This document shows, piece after piece, positions 1 to 8,200 of a stretch of DNA of 29,718 nt. The DNA is taken from contig CALGAS010000313.1 of assembly GCA_937959175.1 (NCBI GenBank), positions 1 to 29,718 on the forward strand. The letters are read 5' to 3'. The notes under the pieces were generated by a model. The model made no database searches. It was not told the DNA's origin and saw nothing but the letters and a program-made list of their open reading frames with translations. This DNA comes from an uncultured bacterium. GTDB lineage: Bacteria > Planctomycetota > Planctomycetia > Pirellulales > UBA1268. The stretch's first letter is position 1, and each line of letters begins with the position of its first letter. Both the position numbers and the translations under genes were made by a program.

Positions 1-13
1 CCCTTTTCCATAG

Positions 14-136
14 AAGCCCCCCGGCGCGAGCCGGGGGGACGGCGAGCCGTTGGGCGAGAGACGTCCCCGGAAACCGGAAGAACCGTTCATCACCCAAACG
101 CCCAAACTGCGTCCTTCACCCACCAACCCACGGCAC
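14..136 (-). repeat. Dispersed 3'-UTR-like element, copy 1
   Basis: First of three related elements in the window (others at 21076-21195 and 29577-29700). It holds a perfect 9-bp G/C stem-loop (17-38), a short second stem of GCC-GTTG-GGC type, and a tail with the motif CCGTTCAYCACC followed by CGCCCAA and a CGGCAC block. This copy is the most diverged in the tail. On the minus strand it begins about 55 nt after the stop codon of the 83-residue gene, so it would form that gene's 3' untranslated region. The similarity is seen directly; the 3'-UTR role is inferred. Confidence 0.7.
17..38 (-). terminator. GC hairpin terminator, copy 1
   Basis: Arms CCCCCCGGC (17-25) and GCCGGGGGG (30-38) enclose the loop GCGA (plus strand). 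Read on the minus strand the stem is followed by CTTCTATGG, a weak T-run compared with copies 2 and 3. It lies about 150 nt past the stop of the minus-strand gene at 190-441 and would end its transcript. Confidence 0.55.
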
Positions 137-189
137 TTTATCGAGCGACGGCGGCCCGTTGGCCTCCTCGCGGGCTGGCTTTGGTCCGG

Positions 190-441
190 TCAAAAGCACC
201 CGTTTCGAACCTCCTGGCAGATCAGGTGCCGGAGCCGGGAGATCGCCTGCTCGTCGGTCGCCTTGGCGTCCATCCAGAACTGCCGGAGTTCGTCACGCCA
301 TTCGGCGTTGGAAATGTACTGGTCGTACCGCCAGACGGCGTCGAGACGCCGGTTGAGTTCCGCGACGAGGTCGTGGTCGTGATCCGAGATGCCGGCTGAT
401 TCGCCGATGTGCTCGTATTCGTGCTCGGTGGCAAGCGACAT
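190..441 (-). CDS. Small conserved-type acidic protein of unknown function
   Basis: This 83-residue protein opens MSLATEHEYEHIGESAG. It is rich in His, Asp and Glu at the N-terminus (including SDHDHDL) and Trp/Arg-rich in the middle (DAVWRYDQYI), and ends CQEVRNGCF. It has no signal peptide or membrane segment, so it is probably cytosolic. The ATG at 441 was chosen over longer upstream starts because GGAG sits 8 nt before it on the minus strand. That GGAG pairs with an upstream CTCC (450-460, stem CTCC-ACT-GGAG), so the ribosome site could be masked in a small hairpin. The family resembles short planctomycete hypothetical proteins from memory; no function can be assigned. The gene stands alone, with terminator copy 1 downstream. 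Confidence 0.7.
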   Translation of the reverse strand: MSLATEHEYEHIGESAGISDHDHDLVAELNRRLDAVWRYDQYISNAEWRDELRQFWMDAKATDEQAISRLRHLICQEVRNGCF

Positions 442-819
442 GAAGAAAACTCCAGTGGAGGGAGGAAACATCGCTCCGTCCTGGAGGCACGTCCGCCGCG
501 TCGCCTGCGGCACTGGCAACGGTATGAGTCCAGGGCGGGCGGAGGCAAGCCGCAGGGGGACACGGGATGCGGGCAGGGCCGAGGCCTGGGCGCGGGCGGT
601 GGACACTCAGGCTGGTGGTCTCCCAGGCCCAGAAGGCTGGAGATCCCCCCGGGCGGTCACGAGCTAAAAACCACTTTTTGGCCAAAAAAAAGCCGTAAAA
701 AGATCCCCAGCAGCGACCCAAACCTTGCGTCGAGGCGTATGATTGAATACCGTCAAGTTTTTCGCATGCGTAGGTGTGGAAAGCCGGCGGGGGGTGCCGT
801 TCCGGAAAAGGAGATTTGC
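442..819. other. Intergenic region with phased A-tracts
   Basis: This 378-bp gap separates the divergent 83-residue gene and the glycosidase gene. No convincing gene was found; open frames here are GC-driven. Its notable part is 666-701, where runs of A or T (666-670, 675-679, 684-691, 697-701) repeat about every 10-11 bp and include the palindrome TTTTTGGCCAAAAA (675-688). Such phasing usually gives curved DNA. No clear -35/-10 pair was found for the glycosidase gene, although the AT-rich stretch 738-765 is the likeliest promoter zone. Confidence 0.5.
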
Positions 820-3800
820 ATGTCGAGGGTGCCTCGTCGTTTCTCAAAAGTCTTGACCTTCCTCGCTGCGTTGCTGTCGATGCCCGGTCGGTTGTTACTG
901 GCCGCTGATGCGTCGCCGGCTCCGATCCTGCAGTGGTTTGACTCGTCCTACGTCACTCAGGAGAAGCGGGTTGCCGACTTCTTCATGGCCGGGTACGGCT
1001 CGACCTGGATCCCCCCGGTCGGCCGGGCCGACTCGGGCAACCAGTCGGTCGGCTACGACGTGTTCGATCGTTTCGACCTCGGGCAGGGCGGCAATCCCAC
1101 GCTGTACGGCACCGAGCAGGGCCTGCGGAACTTCACCTCGACGATGCACCGGGCCGGCGGTGACGTGATCGTCGACCTCGTCTGGAACCACAACGGTTTC
1201 AGCGATATGCAGCGGTCCGGCTTCCTGGAGCAGGGCGGGTATCCGGGTTTTCTGTTGACCCATCCCGATGCGATCGATGGCGACTTCCACAGCATCTTTC
1301 AGGGCGGTGACTTGAACGGCCGCCTGGCCGGCCTGATCGATTTCAGGCACGAGATGAACTTCCAGTACATCCGCTCGCCGGTCGACCCCGCCGATCCGCG
1401 GAATATCCCGGCGGGCACGATTTGGAACCGCCCCGACCCCAACAACGCCCGCTTCTATGCCGACCGCGACCAACCCGGCTCGACCGTCTTCAATCCGCTG
1501 ACCGGCCAGACCGTCACGCTCTATGAGTTCAACCAGGACAATCCCCTGGCCGGCGATGCCGTGCCTGAAAATGCCCTCGGGGCATTGATGCGAAACGCCC
1601 GCTGGCTGATCAACGATGTCGGCGTGGACGGCTATCGGATCGACGCCGCCCGCCACTTCGAACCCTGGGTGTTCGGCTACTACGACGAGGCGGTCTACCG
1701 GGCCAACCGGCGGACCCTCCTCGACGGCTCTCCGCGGGAGGTCTTCAGCTTCAGCGAGAGTGCCTCGACCGACCGCAGCAACCTGCTTTCGCAGTTTGTT
1801 CGCAAGGATGCCGGCCGGCTCCCGGCCGGACAGATCACGGGCAACCGCGACGCCCTCGACTTCGCTCAGTTCTGGCCGATCAAGGAGAACCTCTCGTCCA
1901 ACGGCACTGCCAACGACTTCCGCAGCATGGTCAATGCCGGCCTCGACGTCTTCGACGACGGCCTGGTCAACGGCTCGGCGGGGGTGGTCTTCGTGCAGAG
2001 CCACGACGATTTCGGGCCTGACCTGATGAATGTCGCCTACGCCTTCTCGTTGATGCGGCCCGGCAACGCGATCGTCTACCACAATGCCAACGAGCACTAC
2101 GATGAGTTTCGCAACTTCCCCAAGCCGGGCCGGGGCGACGCGCTGGGCAACTTCGGTGACACGATCACCACGCTGGTCGATCTCCGCAACCGCTACGGGC
2201 GGGGCGATTACCGGGAGCGGTGGCTCGAGAAGGAAAGCTACGCCTTCGAGCGGAGCGGCTCGGCCCTCGTAATGCTCAGCAACCGCAACGATGGGGGCTT
2301 CGACACCCGCACGATGGACGTCGACTTCACCCTCGGCTCGCGGCTGATCGAACTGACCGGCAACGCCGCCCGGGCCAATGCCGAGGCCGGCTCGACGACG
2401 ATTCCCGAGGTATTGACCGTCACGGGAACCGAGTCCAACCGGCAGGTGACCGCCCGCTTTCTGCGAAACGACGGCCGCGACCAGGGCTATCTCGTCTACG
2501 GCCTGCCGACGCCCGTCTCGGCGGCGGGGCTGGAACTGGCCGGGGTTGCGGTCGGGCCGGTGATCGCGGGTGACGACCCGCCGGAGTTTCAGGGGGGCGA
2601 GACGGCGGCCCAGACCGGCTCGATCCTGGTCGCCAACGCCCGGGCCCGACTGGCCGACATGCAGGTGATCACCGATGGCTCGTTTACGGTCAGGCTGGCC
2701 ACCGAGGCGGTCACGCTCCCGGGCGGCTACCGCGACCGATCGGCCGATGGCGACCAGGCGATGCTGCGGATCAACGAGGGGCTCGATCTCAACGGCAACG
2801 GTCGAGTCGATGTCGTGACCCCGGGTGATGTTTCCTACGGGTTCGAGGAGTTCGTCACGACCCGTCAGCCGGGCTTTCAGCAGGCCAGCGGCAACGGGCT
2901 CTTCGAGCAGACCGTCGATGCCAGCCTGATGCCCGAAGGGATGAACTTCCTGACGGTGCGGGCCTACCGGCACCGTGATTCGGGCACCGGCGGAGACAAC
3001 GGGCCGCCGGTCTACAGCGAGTTCAAGCAGGTGCTCTACGTCGACCGGCTGCCACCCGAGGCGACCATCGAGGGCCTCGAGCCGTTCGGGACGATCGCCG
3101 GCAGCAACGATGTGAAGGTCCGATCGGTCGACGGCACCGCCGAGAGCGTCCACATCTTCCCCAATGTCGCCGCGACGGTCTCCGAGGCGACCCTCCTCGG
3201 CTGGGCCAACGCCGGGCTCAACCGGGCCGATCAGCTCGACGGCGATCTCTTCAAGCGAGGCTTCTTCAGCACCCCCAACGGCAACAACACCTACACCGTG
3301 GTGACCCGGGAGATCACCGGCACGACCAACGTGCAGCGGTTCACCGGGATTCGGCCAGAGTCGGCCCGGGGGGCCGGTTTCGGAGATCTCAACTTCGACG
3401 GCAGTCTCTCGGCCGCCGACATGACCGGGACCAACTACGCTTTCGAGAAGGTGCTCTCGTCCAAGAACACCGAGTTCAACGCGGCGGCTGACGTCACCGG
3501 GGACGGCCTGGTCGACACCCGTGACCTGGCGGCCCTCGAGCCGCTCCTGGCCGGTTCGGGTGCCGCGCTGACGGCCTTCGAGGGCGTCAAGGGCCGGCGG
3601 CTCGACTTCTCCGGTGACGGTCTGGCAAACGAGACCGATCTTGCCCTCCTGCGAATCCGGGTCGGCCAGTCGGCCAGCGGCGACACGCTCTGGGCGTCCG
3701 ACATCGACGTCGATGGCGTGATCGGCCAGGGCGACGTGGCGATGCTCCAGCAGCAGTTTGGCGTGGCCCCGGCGGCGGGCGTCCCGGCAACGCTGGGCTG

Positions 3801-4812
3801 GACCGGCGGCGATGACCTGGCTGGTGGCGATGGGACCTGGTCGGCCGAGAGCCTCGGCTGGCGGGGAGCGGTCACCGATGCGACCCTGCCGATGCCGCTG
3901 GTGCCGGGCTCGACGGCGGTCTTCGGCGGCAGCGGCGGCACGGTCACCGTCAGCGGCACCGTGCGGGCGTTGGCTGGGATCGACGTGACGAGCACAGGGA
4001 CGACGGAGTTCGTCGGGGGGACAATCGAGATCAGCGGTGATCCGGCCGGCGGGCGGATCAGCGTTACCGGTGGCGGGGCGGCTGTCGTCGGTTCGGCGAT
4101 CAACGCAGCCGGACTCGTCAAGGCTGGCGCCGGCCGGCTGACCCTGGCCGCAGCCAACGCGATCACCGGTGACGTCTTCGTCGAGGCGGGAGAACTGGCC
4201 GTTGCGTCGGCCGGGGCCTTGGGAGGCCAGGGGGTGAACCTGACCGGTGGTCGGCTCGTGCTCGACACGGCAGCTCGGGAGCTCCTCAGCGTGCCCTCCG
4301 TGACCGGCAATCTGGTGGCCGATGCGGGGATCGACGTCGGGGTCGGCCGGCTGGCGATCGCTGCTGGCGGCATGAGCGAGGCCGACCTGCGGGCGGCCCT
4401 CGTGGCCGGCCGCAACGGCGGATCCTGGGACGGCCTCGCTGGCATCTCGTCGGCGGACGCCGGCAGCGGCCGGGCGGTCGGCTACGTCGTCAATGGTGAC
4501 GGCTCGACAACGGTCGCCTACGCGGCCCCCGGCGACACCGATCTCAACGGCCAGGTCGACGTCTTTGATCTGGTCGCGATGACCACCGGCGGCAGTTATG
4601 GCTCGGGTGCCGCGGCCGTCTGGGCCACCGGCGACTTCAACTACGACGGCCTGAGCAATGTCTTTGATCTGGTCGACGTCGAGACGGGCGGAGCCTTCAA
4701 CCAGGGCGATTACCTGCCGGTGGCCGCCACCGTGGCGACCGTGCCAGAGCCCTCCCTCTTGGCCCTCGCCGCTGCTGCCGGCTATGTCGTCTGGCGGCGG
4801 CGAAAGCGGTAG
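820..4812 (+). CDS. Secreted GH13-like alpha-amylase family protein with dockerin-like repeats and PEP-CTERM tail
   Basis: A 1330-residue exported protein predicted to act on alpha-glucans. The start at 820 has AAGGAG six bases upstream and yields a signal peptide (about residues 1-31, ending LLLAADA). A GH13-type catalytic domain follows: region I VDLVWNHNG (D119, N123, H124), region II GYRIDAARHF (D275, predicted nucleophile), region III FSFSESAS (E313, predicted acid/base) and region IV VQSHDDFG (H395, D396). All key residues are present. Residues about 850-985 carry dockerin/EF-hand-like D-x-N-x-D-G repeats. Residues about 990-1230 are beta-strand repeats of the autotransporter-associated type (VKAGAGRLTLAAANAITG). 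A second dockerin-like pair (1238-1300) precedes VPEPS (1308-1312), a hydrophobic segment and the basic tail RRRKR, i.e. an exosortase-type sorting signal. Exact glycosidase specificity is unknown. It overlaps the convergent next gene by 31 bp. Confidence 0.88.
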   Translation: MSRVPRRFSKVLTFLAALLSMPGRLLLAADASPAPILQWFDSSYVTQEKRVADFFMAGYGSTWIPPVGRADSGNQSVGYDVFDRFDLGQGGNPTLYGTEQGLRNFTSTMHRAGGDVIVDLVWNHNGFSDMQRSGFLEQGGYPGFLLTHPDAIDGDFHSIFQGGDLNGRLAGLIDFRHEMNFQYIRSPVDPADPRNIPAGTIWNRPDPNNARFYADRDQPGSTVFNPLTGQTVTLYEFNQDNPLAGDAVPENALGALMRNARWLINDVGVDGYRIDAARHFEPWVFGYYDEAVYRANRRTLLDGSPREVFSFSESASTDRSNLLSQFVRKDAGRLPAGQITGNRDALDFAQFWPIKENLSSNGTANDFRSMVNAGLDVFDDGLVNGSAGVVFVQSHDDFGPDLMNVAYAFSLMRPGNAIVYHNANEHYDEFRNFPKPGRGDALGNFGDTITTLVDLRNRYGRGDYRERWLEKESYAFERSGSALVMLSNRNDGGFDTRTMDVDFTLGSRLIELTGNAARANAEAGSTTIPEVLTVTGTESNRQVTARFLRNDGRDQGYLVYGLPTPVSAAGLELAGVAVGPVIAGDDPPEFQGGETAAQTGSILVANARARLADMQVITDGSFTVRLATEAVTLPGGYRDRSADGDQAMLRINEGLDLNGNGRVDVVTPGDVSYGFEEFVTTRQPGFQQASGNGLFEQTVDASLMPEGMNFLTVRAYRHRDSGTGGDNGPPVYSEFKQVLYVDRLPPEATIEGLEPFGTIAGSNDVKVRSVDGTAESVHIFPNVAATVSEATLLGWANAGLNRADQLDGDLFKRGFFSTPNGNNTYTVVTREITGTTNVQRFTGIRPESARGAGFGDLNFDGSLSAADMTGTNYAFEKVLSSKNTEFNAAADVTGDGLVDTRDLAALEPLLAGSGAALTAFEGVKGRRLDFSGDGLANETDLALLRIRVGQSASGDTLWASDIDVDGVIGQGDVAMLQQQFGVAPAAGVPATLGWTGGDDLAGGDGTWSAESLGWRGAVTDATLPMPLVPGSTAVFGGSGGTVTVSGTVRALAGIDVTSTGTTEFVGGTIEISGDPAGGRISVTGGGAAVVGSAINAAGLVKAGAGRLTLAAANAITGDVFVEAGELAVASAGALGGQGVNLTGGRLVLDTAARELLSVPSVTGNLVADAGIDVGVGRLAIAAGGMSEADLRAALVAGRNGGSWDGLAGISSADAGSGRAVGYVVNGDGSTTVAYAAPGDTDLNGQVDVFDLVAMTTGGSYGSGAAAVWATGDFNYDGLSNVFDLVDVETGGAFNQGDYLPVAATVATVPEPSLLALAAAAGYVVWRRRKR

Positions 4813-5288
4813 GCGAGCCCGACCAGAGCCCCTCCCAGCACGCCCAGCAGCCCCGGCTCCGGAACCGCCGCCACCTGGCCGAGCCCCCCGGCGACGGTCG
4901 GGCTCGCCGGGAAGTAGGGGCCGGTGCCGTAGGCGCCGCTCGAGTCGATGGCGATCAGGTCGAAGACGTTCGAGACCCCGTCGTAGTTGAAGTCACCCTC
5001 GCTCCAGACGGCCGCCTCGCCGTTGCCGAACTTGCCGGCCGAGTCGATCTCGATCAGGTCGAAGACGTTCACCTGGCCGCTTAAGTCGGTGTCGCCGGGG
5101 GCGGCGAAGGAGACCGTCGCCGAGCCGTCACCCGCCACCACGTAGCCAACCGCCCGCGAGCCGCCCGAGGCCGCTGCGGCGCTCGACATGATACCGGAGG
5201 CACCATTCCAGGCCCCACCGTTACGACCGGCGATGATGTCGGCCCGGAGGTCCTCGGCGGTGATCCCGCCGGCGGCGATTGCCACCTG
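4348..5288. repeat. Diverged inverted duplication of a C-terminal sorting module
   Basis: The last 150 or so codons of the plus-strand glycosidase gene (4348-4809) and of the minus-strand giant gene (5288-4785) encode the same module in opposite directions. Shared blocks include AIAAGG, then DLRA, AGRNGG, RAVGYVV, DGS, APGDTDL, GQV, VFDL, GDFNYDG and SNVFDL, ending in VPEP and a basic tail. At DNA level the CCCCCGGCGACACCGA block is identical on the two strands. The arms meet tail-to-tail with a 31-bp gene overlap at the centre. Local duplication-inversion or continuing gene conversion would explain it (inference). Confidence 0.8.
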
Positions 5289-8200
5289 GCCAGCTCCGAG
5301 ATCGAGTCGCCCGCCGCCGCTGCCCTCGGTGACCGCCAGGCTCCCCACTGCCACGCTCACCCGGGCGTCCTGGACGAGAGCCAGTTCACCGCCGCCGTCG
5401 ATCGTCACCGCCGGGGAACCGGCCAGCGTGCCCGCATTGATCGCCAGCGAGGTGATGCCGGTCGTGTCGTTGATTGCAAGGCCGGCGGCGGCGAGCGTGC
5501 CGCCGTCGACGATCACCGAGGGCGACCGCATCGTGGTGCCTGCGGCGATTGAAAGGGTGGCAGCGGAATCGACCGTGACGTTCGTGGCCGCCAGCGCATC
5601 GGCAGCGGCGACCTCGAGAGTGCCGGCGGAGATCGTGGTCGGCCCAGAGTAGGCGTTGGCCGCGTCGAAGACGACGGTCCCGGCCCCGATCTTGGTGACC
5701 GAGGTCGCCGCACCGATTGTCGGATAGCCCGCTTCGGCCTGGGTCTCCGTGCCGCTGGGCACGTCGATGATGATGTCGGTCGGTCCGCTGCCGGGAGTGA
5801 AGAGGAGATTGAGGTCGTTGCCGGCAAGGGCGAGACTGAAGGTTCCGCCGGCGGTCGAGTTGGCAAAGCCGGCGGTGCCGTTGGCGGCGGTGGTCACGAT
5901 CTCGAAGGCATCCTCCGAGAAGCCCGTGATGCTGGCGGCCGTGGCGATCCGCCAGGAATAGGCTGTCGTGGGATCGAAGTTGGCGGCCGGCCCGTCGACG
6001 TCGGGGCCGGTCGAGGAGAGGGTCCAGAGATTGATCGCGAAGGGGTCGGCCGAGGTGGCCGTGATGTCGAGCGTGCCGGCGACCGTCACCGTGTCCCAGG
6101 CGATGCCGGCGGTGCCGGCAGCGTTGGCAAGCTGCCAGTTGTAGTTCCCGCCCTCGGCGAGCGTGAGGCCCTGGGCGAAGGTGAGGTTGCCGGGGCTGTT
6201 GCCCGGGGCCAGCGTGGCCCCGCCTCCAAGCGACGTGACGCCGCCGACGGTTCCCGACCCGCCGAGGGTGCCGTCGGCCGCGACGGTGACCGGTCCGACT
6301 GCCAGGGCGTTGTTGCCGTTAACTCGCAGCGTTCCGGCGGCGACCGCTGTCGGGCCCGAGTAGAAGCTGTCGGCGGCGAGCACGAGCGTGCCCTCGCCGG
6401 CCTTGGTCAGCCCGCCGCCGCCGGCGTCGATGAACGGCTGATCGACGGAGATCGTCCGGCCGGCGGAGTCGATCGTCGCTCCGCCCGGCAGGATCAGCAG
6501 GTTGTCGAGGCCGGAGATGAAGGTGCCATCGGCGGTGGCCGAGGCCCGCAGGGTTCCGCCGTTGAACGAGACCACGGCGCCGGTGCCCGAGCCCCGGGAA
6601 ATCCGGGCGACCTCCAGGACGCCGCCGTCGAGATTGACCGCCCCGGTCTGCGATGTGCTCGTGGCCGCCAGCACGAGCCCGCCGGTGGCCGCTGCCACGA
6701 CCTGGCCGGTGCCGCCGATCGTGAGCGTGCCGGCGCCGTCCCGGCCGACGATGAAGCTGCCGTCGGCGGCGGTCTGGAGCAGCTGGCCGCCACTGACGCT
6801 GATGTCACCGCTCGTGTCAGGATTCTTGCCGGCAAAGAGCGAGCCTGCCGCGGCGGTCGCGGTGTCGGCGAGGGTCAGGGTGCCCGTCCCGAAGTCGGCG
6901 ACGTTGAGATCAAACTGGACCGTCAGATTGGCGCTGCCGCTGAGGTCGAGCGTGCCCGTCCCGGCATTGCCGACCGCCATGTAACCGGAGGCCTGGAGGA
7001 CCGAACTGTCGCCGAGCGAGAGGGTGCCGGTGCTTCCGGTGGCGTTGCCGATGAGAACCTGATCGACCGTCAGGGCGGCCGAGCCCGAGGCGGTCAGCTG
7101 GCCGCTGCCGCCATCGCCCACCCGCAGCTGACCGACCGACGTCAGGGTGCTCGAATCAGCCACCGTGACGGTGCCCTGGGTGTCGGCCGTGTTGCCGACG
7201 AGGAAGTTGCCGCCGGAACGGATCGATGAGGTGCCCGTCAGCGAGAGCGTGCCGACCGAAGGGCCGATGTTGGCGATCAGAACCTCGTTGCCGACCTCGA
7301 GGCTCGAATCGGCAAGCGTCAGGGCATGCGTCCCGCTGTTGGCGGGATCACCGAAGCCGAGCCGGAGATTAGCCGCCGTCACCGTTGCCCCGGTCAGCGA
7401 GGCCGAGGTGTCGGCCGCGCCGGTGTCGTGGCCGATCGAGATCCAGCTGCCGACGTCGAGGGTGGCATTGGTGACCGTCAGGGAGGCCGCCTGGCCGGCG
7501 GATGATCCGACGTGCAGCTCGCCGCTCATCGCGTTGACCAGCGAGGTCGCGTCGGCGCCGGTCCCCTCCAGGGCGAGGGTGCCCGCCTCGATGGTCACAC
7601 CGATTCCGCTCTCGACAGTCGCCAGCGTGTTGGTGATCCCATCACCGGCCAGCCGCAGCGTGCCGGGGCCGGTCTTGAGAAAAGAGCCCTCCACGGCGCT
7701 CATCTGGCCGCTGACGGTGAGCACGGTGTCGGCCTCGGCGACCGCGATGCTGCCGCTGCCGCCGGTGATCGAAAGGCCACGGTCGGTGGCTCCGGTTGCA
7801 CCGGTGTAGGCGAGCCGACCTCCCGCGAGGACCAGGTTGGTCGGGTCGGCGGTTCCCGCCCCGAGCGGACTGGCTGCGCCTGCGTTGGCCACGGTGGCGA
7901 TCGAGGTGGTGCCCCCCGCGAGCCGTACCGGCCCAGTGAAGGTGTTGGCGGTGGCGAGCGTGAGATCGCCCGCCCCGGTCTTGGTGAGCCCACCGCTGCC
8001 CCCGATGCTGCCCGCGCCCGACAGGCTGTAGGCCAGGGACTCGTTGGTGAACTGGGTTTCCAGCGGCAGGACCGTCGCCTCGAGGGTGACATCGGTGGTG
8101 CCGGTTGCCGAGTCGTCGAAGATCACCGGGCCATCGCCGTCGGCAAAGGTCACGGCGGAGCCCACGCCGGTGAAGCTGTCGAGCCAGTTGGCCTCGGTGG

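Noticed and set aside
725..743. TTGCGT...TATGAT as a promoter for the glycosidase gene
   Set aside because: The hexamers are only about 7 bp apart, far too close for a sigma70 promoter.
895..3153. A 752-codon open frame antisense to the glycosidase gene
   Set aside because: It lies wholly inside a gene with clear catalytic motifs, and its translation is low-complexity Arg/Val/Asp/Gly with no recognisable domain. Long antisense frames are expected in GC-rich coding DNA.
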